Assembly (NCBI RefSeq): GCF_024753205.1 | Contig: NZ_JANUGZ010000002.1 | Location: forward strand, 930,001-994,000 | DNA from: Massilia aurea | Lineage (GTDB): Bacteria > Pseudomonadota > Gammaproteobacteria > Burkholderiales > Burkholderiaceae_D | Reading direction: 5' to 3' | DNA: 64,000 nucleotides | Part shown: in pieces, positions 26,548-36,494 of the stretch | How positions within the stretch are numbered: the first letter of the stretch is position 1 | Layout of the letters: each line of letters starts with the position of its first letter | Translations under genes and position numbers: made by a program | Notes under the pieces: generated by a model | Database searches by the model: none | The model's input: only the letters and a program-made list of their open reading frames with translations | What the model was told of the DNA's origin: nothing

Positions 26548-28103
26548 ACGCCGGCTTCACGCCCGAGCCCGCGCAGCAGCCGCAGCTGCCGCAGCAGCAG
26601 TTCGAGCCGCTCTACGTTCCACCCAACCCCGAGCCGGACGAAAACATCCGTCACTCGCTGTTCGGGGAAATTCTCGACTGGATGCTCGCACCGCTGCTGC
26701 TGCTGTGGCCGATGAGCATCGCGATCACCTACCTGGTCGCGAAATCGATCGCCAACCAGCCGTTCGACGATGCGCTCGAAGACCGGGTTACGGTGCTGGG
26801 CCAGCAGATCCGCACCGTGGACGGCAAGACGGTCGGCCAGCTGCGCACGGCCGGGCGCGACATCCTGCGCGCCGACGACGTCGACAGCGTGTATTACCTG
26901 CTGGCCGGGCCGGCTGGCGAACACCTGGACGGCGACCGCGACCTGCCGCGCCCGCGTGCTAACCGCGCCGGCGAGCCGGCCCGCAGCGGCACGGTCGAAT
27001 TTCGCAACGACACCATCCACGGCACGCCGATCCGCGTGGCTTACGCGTATGTAAATCTCGATCCGCTGCACGAACGCACGGCCTCGCCGACGCCGCCGCT
27101 GGCACTGGTGCAGGTGGCCGAAACGCTCGACAAGCGCGCCCACCTGGCCAATGAAATCATCAAGGGCGTGATCCTGCCCCAGTTCATCATCCTGCCCGTG
27201 ATCCTGGCGCTGGTCTGGTTCGCGCTCTCGCGCGGCCTGAGCCCGCTGGCCGAGCTGCAGCAACGCATCCGCGCGCGGCCGCAGGACGATCTGTCGCCGA
27301 TCGATCCGCGCCAGGTGCCCGAAGAAATCTCGCCGCTGGTCGGCTCGTTCAACGACATGCTCGAGCGCCTGGGCAAAACGGTGGAGATGCAGAAGCGCTT
27401 CATCGCCGACGCCGCGCACCAGATGAAAACGCCGCTGGCCGGCATGCGCATGCAGTCCGAACTGGCCCTGCGCGAAGTCGATCCGGCCGAGATCCACCGC
27501 TCGCTCGAACAGCTGGCCAAGAGCTCCGAATCGGCCACGCGCCTGATCAACCAGTTGCTGGCCCTGGCGCGCGCCGAGAACCAGCCGCAGGCGGGCCTGG
27601 CGTTCGACGAGATCGACCTGGCTGCGGTGGCGCGCGAGACCGTGCAGGATTGGGTGCAGGCGTCGTTCGCCCACCAGATCGACCTGGGTTTCGAGTCGCC
27701 CGCCAATGACGACGAGCGGGTGATGATCGCTGGCCAGCCCCTGATGCTGCGCGAGATGCTGTCGAACCTGATCGACAATGCGCTGCGCTATACGCCCGCT
27801 GGCGGCAGCGTGACGGTGCGCGTGCGCAGCAGCGGCGAACACGCGCTGCTCGAAGTCGAAGACACCGGCCCCGGCATCGCGCCGGCCGAACGCCTGCAGG
27901 TGTTCGAACGCTTCTACCGCATCCTGGGCAGCAATACCCAGGGCAGCGGCCTGGGGCTGGCGATCGTGCGCGAAATCGTGCAGCAACACGGCGCCGACAT
28001 CGACATCTTCAATAATCCACGCAGCGTGTCTCCGCGCTTTCCGGGCAGCCTGTTTCGCCTGACCTTCCCACCGCCTGTGGGCGAACCCGACCATGCCGAC
28101 TGA
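26544..28103 (+). CDS. Two-component sensor histidine kinase (QseC/TctE type)
   Basis: 519 residues starting at a GTG that overlaps the regulator's stop. There is a Pro/Gln-rich cytoplasmic start, a membrane segment (about 48-67), a periplasmic region, a second membrane segment (about 208-228), a short HAMP-like linker, the H-box with His292 (DAAHQMKTPLAG), and an ATPase domain with the N-box (SNLIDNALRYT), the DTGPGI G1 box and GSGLGLAIV. It should phosphorylate the adjacent regulator. The DUF4212 gene begins inside its 3' end. Confidence 0.95.
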   Translation: MNAGFTPEPAQQPQLPQQQFEPLYVPPNPEPDENIRHSLFGEILDWMLAPLLLLWPMSIAITYLVAKSIANQPFDDALEDRVTVLGQQIRTVDGKTVGQLRTAGRDILRADDVDSVYYLLAGPAGEHLDGDRDLPRPRANRAGEPARSGTVEFRNDTIHGTPIRVAYAYVNLDPLHERTASPTPPLALVQVAETLDKRAHLANEIIKGVILPQFIILPVILALVWFALSRGLSPLAELQQRIRARPQDDLSPIDPRQVPEEISPLVGSFNDMLERLGKTVEMQKRFIADAAHQMKTPLAGMRMQSELALREVDPAEIHRSLEQLAKSSESATRLINQLLALARAENQPQAGLAFDEIDLAAVARETVQDWVQASFAHQIDLGFESPANDDERVMIAGQPLMLREMLSNLIDNALRYTPAGGSVTVRVRSSGEHALLEVEDTGPGIAPAERLQVFERFYRILGSNTQGSGLGLAIVREIVQQHGADIDIFNNPRSVSPRFPGSLFRLTFPPPVGEPDHAD

Positions 28104-28407
28104 TTCCATCCCCGACCCAACCTCCGACACGATGGCGCGTGCGCGCCTGGAACACGCCCGCGCGATCCACTGGCACCGCACGCGGCGCATGTCGCTGCTG
28201 CTGCTGGCCGTCTGGCTGGTCACGGGCTTTGGCACCGTGTTCTTCGCGCGCGAGCTGGCGCGCTTCGAGGTGTTCGGCTGGCCGCTGTCGTTCTACATGG
28301 CCGCGCAGGGCGCCGCGCTGGTGTCGCTGGCGATCATCGCCATCTACGCGTGGCGCATGCGCCGGCTCGACCGCGATTACCACGCCGCGCTGGCGCCGCG
28401 CGCATGA
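28093..28407 (+). CDS. DUF4212 small subunit of a sodium:solute symporter
   Basis: 104 residues with two membrane segments (about 34-52 and 66-86). The WLVTGFGTVFFARELARFEVFGWPLSFYMAAQGA pattern is that of DUF4212. Such proteins are nearly always encoded directly before a VC_2705-type SSS transporter, as here, and are thought to be its small subunit. It overlaps the kinase gene by 11 bp and the transporter by 4 bp (ATGA), so all four genes from 25807 appear to form one operon. Confidence 0.9.
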   Translation: MPTDSIPDPTSDTMARARLEHARAIHWHRTRRMSLLLLAVWLVTGFGTVFFARELARFEVFGWPLSFYMAAQGAALVSLAIIAIYAWRMRRLDRDYHAALAPRA

Positions 28408-30470
28408 GCACGAACCCCACGCCTGGTGTGAAGCACGGCTATTTCAAGAAGCTCTCGCGCTACTACCTGTCGTACACCGGCGCCTTCGCGGTGTTCCTGG
28501 CGGCCCTCGCCCTGCTCGAGCAGGAAGGCATGCCGCGCCTGTGGATCGGCTACCTGTTCATGTTCGCCACGATCGCGCTGTACGCGATCATCGGCGTGAT
28601 CTGCCGCACCTCGAACGTCACCGAATACTACGTCGCCGGCCGGCGCGTGCCGGCCATGTTCAACGGCATGGCAACGGCGGCCGACTGGATCTCGGCGGCC
28701 AGCTTCATCAGCCTGGCCGGCGGCCTGTATCTGCAGGGTTTCGACGGCCTGGCTTTCATCATGGGCTGGACCGGCGGCTTCGTGCTGGTGGCGCTGTTGA
28801 TCGCCCCCTACCTGCGCAAGTTTGCGCAGTACACGGTGCCCGACTTCCTGGCGGCGCGCTACGGCGGCGGCGCGGGCGGGCGCGGTGGCCCGGTGCGGGC
28901 GCTGGCCGTGAGCGCGACCATCCTCGTCTCGTTCACGTATGTGGTGGCGCAGATCTATGCGGTCGGCCTGATCGCGTCGCGCTTTACCGGTGTCGATTTT
29001 TCAGTCGGAATTTTCCTGGGCCTGGCCAGCATCCTGGTCTGCTCGTTTCTGGGCGGGATGCGCGCCATCACCTGGACCCAGGTGGCGCAGTACATCATCC
29101 TGCTGGTCGCGTTTCTGATTCCCACCATGTGGCTGTCGGTGAAACATGCTGACAATCCGATCCCGCAGGTGGCGTACGGATCGCTCCTGCCCAAGCTCAC
29201 CGCGCGCGAAGCCGAACTGGCAAAGGACCCGCGCGAAGCCCAGGTGCGCGCCGAATTCCTGCGCCGCGCCGACGGCTACGCCGCGCGCGTGGCGGCCCTG
29301 CCCGAATCGTGGGAAGCCGGCAAGCTCGATGCCCAGCGCCAGCTGGCCGCAGCCCGCGCGCGCAACGCGTCGCTGACCGAAGTGCGCCAGGCCGAGCGCG
29401 CGCTGACCACGTATCCCAACTCGGTCGACGATGCCCGTGCGCTGTGGCTCGAACGGCGTGACGCTAACCTGGCACGGGCACGCCCGCCCGAACCGCATGC
29501 GCAGCCGTTTCCCGGCGCGACGCCGGAAGAATCTGACGCACGCCGCAACAATTTTCTGGCGGTGGTGTTCTGCCTGATGTTCGGCACCGCCGCCCTGCCC
29601 CACATCCTGATGCGGGCCTACACGACGCCCTCGGTGCACGAGACGCGCGTGTCGGTGTTCTGGACGCTGTTCTTCATCCTGCTGGTGTACCTGACGATTC
29701 CCGCACTGGCCGTGCTGGCCAAGTACGACATCTATACGTCGCTCGTGGGCAGCGATTTCTCGTCGCTGCCGACCTGGATTTCGTACTGGGCCAATGTCGA
29801 CAAGGCCAATCCCCTGATCAGCGTGGCCGACATCAATGGCGACGGCATCGTGCAGCTGGCCGAATTTGCCATCGATGCCGATGTGCTGGTGCTGGCCACG
29901 CCCGAAATCGGCGGCCTGCCGTACGTGATCTCGGGCTTGGTCGCGGCCGGCGGCCTGGCGGCGGCGCTGTCCACGGCTGATGGCCTGCTGCTGGCCATTT
30001 CCAATGCGCTGTCGCACGATGTGTATTACAAGATGGTGGAACCGGGCGCGTCGACCCAGAAACGGGTGACGATCTCGAAGCTGCTATTGCTCGCGGTGGC
30101 CTTCATCGCGGCGTACGCGGCCTCGCAAAAGCCGGCCGACATCCTGTCGCTGGTGGCGGCGGCGTTCTCGCTGGCCGGCTCCACGCTGTTCCCGGTGCTG
30201 GTGTTGGGGGTATTCTGGAAGCGCGCCAACCACATCGGCGCCCTCACCGGCATGGTCACGGGATTTGCCGTGTGCCTGTACTACATGCTGCGCGCCAGCC
30301 CGGTCCTGGGCGGCAATGCGCTGGAGACCTGGTTCGGCATCCTGCCGATGGCGGCCGGCGTGTTCGGGGTGCCGGCAGGCCTGTTCACGGTGATCGTGGT
30401 AAGCCTGCTCACGCCGCGCCCGAGCCGCGCCAGTGCGGGCATGGTCGACTATATCCGGGCGCCCGAATGA
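28404..30470 (+). CDS. Sodium:solute symporter, VC_2705/ActP-like (SSS family)
   Basis: 688 residues from the ATG at 28404. It has about thirteen membrane segments, with TEYYVAGRRVPAMFNGMATAADWISAASFISLAGG as the SSS signature. A large soluble insertion (about 250-390) rich in charged residues and Ala is typical of the VC_2705 subgroup. SSS proteins import acetate, propionate or other monocarboxylates with sodium. The DUF4212 partner and the two-component system upstream suggest ligand-induced transport, but the substrate cannot be read from sequence. Confidence 0.93.
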   Translation: MSTNPTPGVKHGYFKKLSRYYLSYTGAFAVFLAALALLEQEGMPRLWIGYLFMFATIALYAIIGVICRTSNVTEYYVAGRRVPAMFNGMATAADWISAASFISLAGGLYLQGFDGLAFIMGWTGGFVLVALLIAPYLRKFAQYTVPDFLAARYGGGAGGRGGPVRALAVSATILVSFTYVVAQIYAVGLIASRFTGVDFSVGIFLGLASILVCSFLGGMRAITWTQVAQYIILLVAFLIPTMWLSVKHADNPIPQVAYGSLLPKLTAREAELAKDPREAQVRAEFLRRADGYAARVAALPESWEAGKLDAQRQLAAARARNASLTEVRQAERALTTYPNSVDDARALWLERRDANLARARPPEPHAQPFPGATPEESDARRNNFLAVVFCLMFGTAALPHILMRAYTTPSVHETRVSVFWTLFFILLVYLTIPALAVLAKYDIYTSLVGSDFSSLPTWISYWANVDKANPLISVADINGDGIVQLAEFAIDADVLVLATPEIGGLPYVISGLVAAGGLAAALSTADGLLLAISNALSHDVYYKMVEPGASTQKRVTISKLLLLAVAFIAAYAASQKPADILSLVAAAFSLAGSTLFPVLVLGVFWKRANHIGALTGMVTGFAVCLYYMLRASPVLGGNALETWFGILPMAAGVFGVPAGLFTVIVVSLLTPRPSRASAGMVDYIRAPE

Positions 30471-30590
30471 CCCTGCAGGTGGCAACTGAGGTGGGAATTG
30501 AAGAGATTTTCCCGGTGACACAAATGCTATTCTGGACCGCGCCAACATAGGCCGAACCATACCAATACCAAGCATTTCACGGAAAACTTC

Positions 30591-32606
30591 ATGCCAGCAT
30601 TTCACCGCGCGCTGGGAAGGGCCATCTTCGCTGCGCTCGTCCTTTTCGCTTCGCCACTGACCCTCGCACAAACCCCGCCAGCACCGCCGCCCGTCGCGGC
30701 CTTCTTCGGCAACGCCCCGTTCGGCGACGCCAGGCTGTCCCCCAGCGGACGTCATCTGGCCGTGCGCGCCAGCGCGCCGGGCAAGCGCGACTTTTTGACG
30801 GTCATCGACCTGGACACCAACAGCGCGAAGATCGTCGCCCATTACAACGACGCCGATGTCCGCAAGTTTTACTGGATCAACGAACGGCGCCTGGTGTTCG
30901 ACACCCATGACAAAGGCGTCGGCCCGGGCGACCAGCGTTTCATGCCCGGCATGTACGCGGTCGACTTCGACGGCGGCCGTTTCGTCGAGCTGGCCAGCCG
31001 TAACATCGTCAGTAGCACCGGCACGCGCATCGCGCGCCGGTTGCTGCCACCGTGGAGCCAGATGGCCGGCAATACCCCGTGGATCGATTCGGATGAGACC
31101 TACGCGCTGGCGGCGGTCGGCGACACCCGTAGTGAACTGAGCCATGTCGACCTGCTGCAGGTGAACACCGTGTCAGGCCAGTTCAAAACGGTGCCGCGCC
31201 CCGGCGCCACACGCGGCTGGCTGCTCGACCACAAGGGCGAACCGCGCCTGGCGATCACCTACAAGGACCTGACCACGACGCTGCAGTATCTGGACCCGGC
31301 CACCGGCAAGTGGCGCGAACTGACCAGTTTCCCGACCTTCAAGGAAACCGCCGCGACGATCGAACCGGTGGCCTTCGGGCCGACCGGCACGCTGTTCGTA
31401 ACGGCGCGCGGCAAGGCCGGAACGACCGCCATGCACACGTTCGATGTGAACACCGGCAAGCTCGATCCGCAACCGCTGCTGTCGGCGCCCGGCTACGATT
31501 TCGACGGTGAGCTGGTGATCAACCGCGACAAGGTGCTGGGCATGCAGTTTCGCACCGATGCGGTATCGAATGAATGGTTCGACGCCGGCATGAAAGCGAT
31601 CCAGCAGGACGTCGACAAGCTGCTGCCGACGACGGTCAACCTGATGTCGGTGCCGGCCCGGGGCGACTCGCCCCTGCTCGTGGTCACCGCCTATTCGGAT
31701 GTGGTGGCGCCGGTATTCTTCTTGTACAACAGCAAAACCAAATCGCTGAACAAGGTCGGCGAAGCGCGGCCGGGCATCGATCCGACGCAGATGGGACGCC
31801 AGCAGTTTTTGCGCTACAAGGCGCGCGATGGGCTGGACATCCCTGCCCTGCTCACCCTGCCACCGGGTGCCAGGCGCACCGGCCTGCCGCTGGTGGTGAT
31901 GGTCCATGGCGGCCCCTGGGTGCGCGGAAAATCCTGGGGCTGGGCCCCCGACTCGCAATTTCTGGCCACGCGCGGCTACGCCGTGCTCGAACCAGAATTT
32001 CGTGGCAGCACGGGTTTCGGGTCCAACCATGAACGCGCCGGCTACAAGCAATGGGGCCTGGCCATGCAGAACGACATCGCCGACGGTGTACGCTGGGCCG
32101 TCGACAAGGGGCTGGTCGACCCCAAGCGCGTCTGCATTGTCGGCGCCAGTTACGGCGGCTATTCGGCGCTGATGGGACTCGTCAACGACCCGGACATGTT
32201 CCGCTGCGGGATCAGCTTTGTCGGCGTGACCGACATTGGCCTGCTGTTCGACAATGGCGCGCACTTCAGCAGCGACACGTCACGCGACGTCAAGCAGCAC
32301 AGCCTGCCGGAACGGATCGGCGACCCGCTCAAGGATGCCGACCAGTTCAAGGCCACGTCACCGCTGCAGCAGGCGGCGCGCATTACCCAGCCGCTGCTGC
32401 TGGCCTACGGCGGCGTCGACCGGCGCGTGCCAATCAACCATGGCACCGCGCTGCGCAACGCCGTCATGCGCACCAACAAGCAGGTGGAATGGGTCGAGTA
32501 CCCGGAAGAAGGTCACGGCTGGGCGCTGGAAAAGAACCGCATCGATTTCTGGGGACGGGTTGAGAAGTTCCTCGACAAGAATATCGGTAGCGGGGCGGTG
32601 CGCTGA
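30591..32606 (+). CDS. S9-family prolyl-oligopeptidase-like peptidase, exported
   Basis: 671 residues with a signal peptide ending near Ala-Gln (about residues 24-26). A beta-propeller-like N-terminal region precedes a catalytic domain with HGGPWVRGKSWGW, nucleophile Ser520 in GASYGGYSA, Asp610 in GVDRRVP and His642 in EEGHGW. It is predicted to hydrolyse oligopeptides in the periplasm. It shares only family-level similarity with the S9 enzyme at 17935-20001. It ends 15 bp from the convergent tssK stop with no terminator visible between. Confidence 0.92.
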   Translation: MPAFHRALGRAIFAALVLFASPLTLAQTPPAPPPVAAFFGNAPFGDARLSPSGRHLAVRASAPGKRDFLTVIDLDTNSAKIVAHYNDADVRKFYWINERRLVFDTHDKGVGPGDQRFMPGMYAVDFDGGRFVELASRNIVSSTGTRIARRLLPPWSQMAGNTPWIDSDETYALAAVGDTRSELSHVDLLQVNTVSGQFKTVPRPGATRGWLLDHKGEPRLAITYKDLTTTLQYLDPATGKWRELTSFPTFKETAATIEPVAFGPTGTLFVTARGKAGTTAMHTFDVNTGKLDPQPLLSAPGYDFDGELVINRDKVLGMQFRTDAVSNEWFDAGMKAIQQDVDKLLPTTVNLMSVPARGDSPLLVVTAYSDVVAPVFFLYNSKTKSLNKVGEARPGIDPTQMGRQQFLRYKARDGLDIPALLTLPPGARRTGLPLVVMVHGGPWVRGKSWGWAPDSQFLATRGYAVLEPEFRGSTGFGSNHERAGYKQWGLAMQNDIADGVRWAVDKGLVDPKRVCIVGASYGGYSALMGLVNDPDMFRCGISFVGVTDIGLLFDNGAHFSSDTSRDVKQHSLPERIGDPLKDADQFKATSPLQQAARITQPLLLAYGGVDRRVPINHGTALRNAVMRTNKQVEWVEYPEEGHGWALEKNRIDFWGRVEKFLDKNIGSGAVR

Positions 32607-32621
32607 CATCGCGGTGGTTGA

Positions 32622-33953
32622 TCAGAGCACGACAACCAGGTCGATTTTCAGTCCCGGGATCCCGTCCGGCGCATACACCGCCAGCACGCCTGCCTCCAGT
32701 GCCTTGTCGTACAAGGGATTTTTGGTGGACAGCGAAAAATAGTAGGTGTTGGGCCGCACCGGGATCGCCGGGGGCACTTGCGGCATGTGCGCGATCGGTA
32801 TGCCTGGCAATGCGGACCCGACGATACTTTCCATATTCTCGGGCGCAGCGACCTTGAGCCGGATCGGCACCGTCGCCACCAGGTCAAGGCCCGCCATATC
32901 GGCAGTAATCGCCAGATAAAGCTGGCTTTGTTTCGTGACCTTGGCCGGATCCAGGATCGCCTGCGAGAACGTGCGCCGGCTCTTGTCGGCCACAAATGGA
33001 ATGATGACATAGTTGGTGCCGATCGCCGTATCGACCAAGTCGCGCAGCAACGCGTCGAGCTCGGCGAATGCCTCGCCCATTACCTCGTGGCGGTAGGCGG
33101 GCAGGTCGGCTGTTTTATAGCGATCTGAAAAGGTCATCAGTCCGCCCGCGGCGGCAAGCATTTGCCGGAACATCACCTCGGGATGAAACCCGGGCGACCT
33201 GGCGCAGTGCATCAGCAGCGCATTGGCCGTGCTCAGGATGTTGAGCATCCACCACGACGAGATATCGCCCGCGCCGGCTTCATACATGCTGTTGTTCGTC
33301 ATGCGGTGCGTGCGCTGGAGCGATTCGATCTTCGTCGTGATCACGCTGCTCAAGCCATCGAGCATGCGCACCAGGCCTGGCGCTGCGCCCACCGTGACGC
33401 TCGGCGGGATGAACTCCTGCACCAGCTCGAAGCCCCCTTCCGCTACCCGCCGCAGCCGCACCACCGGAATGCTGGCACGCGCCCCATGCGGCTCGGCCTG
33501 CAGCAACAGCCGCACCTGCTTTTTAAGGAAAGGCACCTCGATCGCCAGCGCATCGCTGAACAGGTCAGTGGTATCCAGGTCGCAGCGCACATAGCGGCTG
33601 TTGTCGTCGGCATTGCCCCCATGCGGCTTGACCAGGGCAAGGGCTGCGTAGAACGTGAATGATTCTGCCTCTGGCGGCAGGCGCGTGAGATCGACCGGCT
33701 CGGGCAGCAGGTCGGCGCCGGGCGCCTCGACGATGTCCCCGTCGGGATAGATCAGCGACATCGTGTTCGCGCTCAGGCGGTTGTGTCCCAATCCGTCCAC
33801 ATTCCACGTCACCTTGCACACACCCCAACAGTACGGATTGAGAGCCGAAGCGATGCGCTGGAGGCGGGTTTCGTGATAAAGATCCTGACGCTGAAAGTGC
33901 TGCGGCCCCAGCGTCAAGCCTTCCGACCACAGGACCTTCGATGTTGCGCTCAT
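32622..33953 (-). CDS. tssK: Type VI secretion baseplate protein TssK
   Basis: 443 residues from the ATG at 33953 (MSATSKVLWSEGLTLGPQHFQRQDLYHE), chosen for its GGGAG site and because this is the TssK N-terminus; the length is normal. TssK links the baseplate wedge (TssEFG) to the membrane complex. It is transcribed away from tssEFG, with a 196-bp divergent region between. No tssJ, tssL or tssM follows it, as would be usual; an S9 peptidase gene lies there instead. Confidence 0.95.
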   Translation of the reverse strand: MSATSKVLWSEGLTLGPQHFQRQDLYHETRLQRIASALNPYCWGVCKVTWNVDGLGHNRLSANTMSLIYPDGDIVEAPGADLLPEPVDLTRLPPEAESFTFYAALALVKPHGGNADDNSRYVRCDLDTTDLFSDALAIEVPFLKKQVRLLLQAEPHGARASIPVVRLRRVAEGGFELVQEFIPPSVTVGAAPGLVRMLDGLSSVITTKIESLQRTHRMTNNSMYEAGAGDISSWWMLNILSTANALLMHCARSPGFHPEVMFRQMLAAAGGLMTFSDRYKTADLPAYRHEVMGEAFAELDALLRDLVDTAIGTNYVIIPFVADKSRRTFSQAILDPAKVTKQSQLYLAITADMAGLDLVATVPIRLKVAAPENMESIVGSALPGIPIAHMPQVPPAIPVRPNTYYFSLSTKNPLYDKALEAGVLAVYAPDGIPGLKIDLVVVL

Positions 33954-34149
33954 GGTTTCTCCCGTTGAAGTTTCGCTGGACACATTCTCGGAAGGATGGC
34001 GTTGCGCCTGAAGCGCGATATTGATTTCGCGCAGCCAGGCATCGTATCGATCAACCAGTGCATTCCCTTGTGGCGGCGCAACATTGCTGAGATTCACGAC
34101 CCGACAATGGCTGCCGTAGGTGTTGTCCCGCTTTGACAAGAGGAGCGCG

Positions 34150-34632
34150 ATGCGCGGCTTTACTTCCGGTCTGTTCGACCGCCTGGACGACACTGGTGAG
34201 CCCCCATCGGGTAACCGGCGCGACGCCCGTGCGCGCTCTGTCGAGCATGCGCTGCGCAGCGTCACGCGTGACCTGCAGGCGCTGCTTAATACCCGCTGCG
34301 GCGTGCACCAGGCGTCGTTCAGCCCGCTCCCGGCGGTATCGGGCTCCATCCTGAACTATGGCCTGATCGACTTCGCCGGCATGTGCATGAACAGCGATAC
34401 GGACCAGCAGGAAATCTGCAAGGCCGTCCAGCTGGCCATCCAGCGCCATGAACCCCGGCTGCACAAGGTCCTCGTGTCACTCCGGGGCGCCAAGAGCGCC
34501 AGGGGCACCATCAACCGCGTGGAATTCGTGATCACTGCGCAGCTGAAACATGCGTCGATGCCCGAGGCGATGTCGTTCAATGCGGTATTTCGCCCCTCGC
34601 TCCAGCAGTATTCGATCGAAGGTGCCAACTAG
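34150..34632 (+). CDS. tssE: Type VI secretion baseplate protein TssE (gp25-like)
   Basis: 160 residues from the ATG at 34150, preceded by a perfect AGGAG. GFTSGLFDRL at the N-terminus, LNTRCG, NYGLIDFAG and the EPRL segment (IQRHEPRLHKVLVSL) match the gp25/TssE family. TssE starts sheath polymerisation on the baseplate. It is the first gene of the plus-strand T6SS run, 20 bp before tssF. Confidence 0.93.
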   Translation: MRGFTSGLFDRLDDTGEPPSGNRRDARARSVEHALRSVTRDLQALLNTRCGVHQASFSPLPAVSGSILNYGLIDFAGMCMNSDTDQQEICKAVQLAIQRHEPRLHKVLVSLRGAKSARGTINRVEFVITAQLKHASMPEAMSFNAVFRPSLQQYSIEGAN

Positions 34633-34652
34633 AGGGCGCAATCGCTGATCCC

Positions 34653-36494
34653 ATGGACGAATTGTTGACAAAGTACGAGCGCGAACTCGTCATTCTCAGG
34701 TCGCTGTGCAGGGAATATGCCCAGCGCTATCCCAAGGTTGCTGCCAGGCTGCAAATGGGTGGCGATACTTGCGACGATCCGCATGTCGAACGCCTGATCC
34801 AGAGCACGGCACTTCTCAGCGCGCGCGTGTCGAAGCGACTGGACGATTCGTACCCCGAATTTACTGAAGCCCTGCTCAACCTGCTCTATCCCCACTACCT
34901 GCGCCCGTTTCCGTCGTGCGCAATCGTGCGCGTTTCCAGCACACTCGATCGCCCGGACACGATCCCCGCCATGCCGCGCGGGACGTTGCTGGAATCGAAG
35001 CCAGTACACGGCGTGGCATGCCGCTTCAAGACCATCCACGACGTCAAACCGTCGCCTGTCGCACTGCGCGCCGCAAGTTTCGAGACCGTCATTCAGGCGC
35101 CGGTCGCAACGCGCCTGCCAGACGACGTCACATCGTCACTGACGCTGACATTCGGCGCTGCCGGATGGGGCCCGCTGCCAGCGCCGGATGCGGCGACCGT
35201 GCTGCGCGTGTATGCCGATGGCGATGCCTCGTTCTGCGCCACGCTGCGCGATGCCCTCTTCATGCACACCGCGGCGGCGTACGTGCAGATTGACGAGGAC
35301 GGCCCGTGGGAACGGTTACCTTGCATACCGATCGCACCGGCTGGATTTGCCCCTGACGACGCCCTTATTCCGTTCGACGCCCGCTCGCATGGGGCTTACC
35401 GCATACTTGCCGAATATTTTGCCTTCCCCGAGAAGTTCAATTTTTTCGATATCGATATTCCCTTGCTGCTGGCACGTGTACCTGCCGGCTGCGCCAGTGT
35501 CACGTTACGCCTGGGCCTTGCCGGCATCCGGCCCGATGCCGACAAGGCGCGCATGCTCGCCAGCCTGTCGACACAGCAACTCGTGCAAGGTTGCACGCCC
35601 GTCGTCAATCTGTTCCAGCAGCCTGGCGTGCCGATCATGTACGACCAGCGAGCGGCCGACTACACCCTTCTGGCGCACGCCAATTTTCCGCAGGCGTATG
35701 AAGTGTATTCGGTCGATGCGGTACACCTGGTGCGCCAGTGCGGCAACGACACATCGATCACGGCATTCCAGCCGTTCTATGCGCTTCGGCACGGCGCACA
35801 ATACGCCAGCGAGCAAGGACGCTACTGGTTCCTGCGGCACGACGAGACGCTCGCCTTGTGCAGTCCGGGCCATGAAAAATCGATCACGCTCGTCGGCGCC
35901 GATTGCGACCCGTTCGAGATCGAACGAAATATCCTGTCGGTTGAACTGAGCTGCACGAACCGCGACCTGCCCTGCTCACTGGCCATCGGTGCGCCTGAAG
36001 GCGACCTGTTCATTCCCGGCGCAACACGCAACGCAGCGATCCGCATGGTGCGCAGGCCAACCCGCCATGCGCGCTTGACGAATGACGCAGGCATGCACTG
36101 GCGCCTGATCTCGCATCTGGCGCTGAACCATCATTCCCTGATGGACGACGGCGTGCATGGCCTGCGCGAAATGCTGTCCCTGTACGACCTGGCCTCGTCG
36201 TCCGTCTCGCGGCGGCAAATCCGCGGCATCATCGCCCTCGACCAGCAGGACACCACGGCCTGGATCAGGCACAGGAACGGCACATCGCTGGTGCACGGCC
36301 TTGAAGTGCGCGTCACGCTCGACGAAGAAGCGTATGCCGGCGCCGGCCTGCACCTGTTCGTCCAGGTGCTGCACCAGTTCTTTGCGCTGTACGTTCACCT
36401 GAACAGCTTCGTCGAACTCGTTGCCCTCTCGTATCAAAGCGGAAAGGAGCTGATCCGATGCGCCCCACGAAGCGGAAGCATGAGCCTGCTGTAA
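34653..36494 (+). CDS. tssF: Type VI secretion baseplate protein TssF
   Basis: 613 residues. The N-terminus MDELLTKYERELVILRSLCREYAQRYPKVAARL and VERLIQSTALLSARVSKRLDDSYPEFTEALLNLLYPHYLRP are unmistakable TssF sequence. TssF with TssG and TssE forms the baseplate wedge around VgrG. Its 3' end overlaps tssG by 37 bp, indicating coupled translation. Length is typical. Confidence 0.96.
   Translation: MDELLTKYERELVILRSLCREYAQRYPKVAARLQMGGDTCDDPHVERLIQSTALLSARVSKRLDDSYPEFTEALLNLLYPHYLRPFPSCAIVRVSSTLDRPDTIPAMPRGTLLESKPVHGVACRFKTIHDVKPSPVALRAASFETVIQAPVATRLPDDVTSSLTLTFGAAGWGPLPAPDAATVLRVYADGDASFCATLRDALFMHTAAAYVQIDEDGPWERLPCIPIAPAGFAPDDALIPFDARSHGAYRILAEYFAFPEKFNFFDIDIPLLLARVPAGCASVTLRLGLAGIRPDADKARMLASLSTQQLVQGCTPVVNLFQQPGVPIMYDQRAADYTLLAHANFPQAYEVYSVDAVHLVRQCGNDTSITAFQPFYALRHGAQYASEQGRYWFLRHDETLALCSPGHEKSITLVGADCDPFEIERNILSVELSCTNRDLPCSLAIGAPEGDLFIPGATRNAAIRMVRRPTRHARLTNDAGMHWRLISHLALNHHSLMDDGVHGLREMLSLYDLASSSVSRRQIRGIIALDQQDTTAWIRHRNGTSLVHGLEVRVTLDEEAYAGAGLHLFVQVLHQFFALYVHLNSFVELVALSYQSGKELIRCAPRSGSMSLL

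Noticed and set aside
26451-28235. 594-codon open frame opposite the histidine kinase
   Set aside because: It is antisense to the kinase, full of Arg/Gln/His-rich low-complexity sequence, and has no ribosome binding site.
30471-30590. Possible small gene between the symporter and the S9 peptidase genes
   Set aside because: Only a short frame without a ribosome binding site is present. The 120 bp are better read as the promoter region of the peptidase gene.
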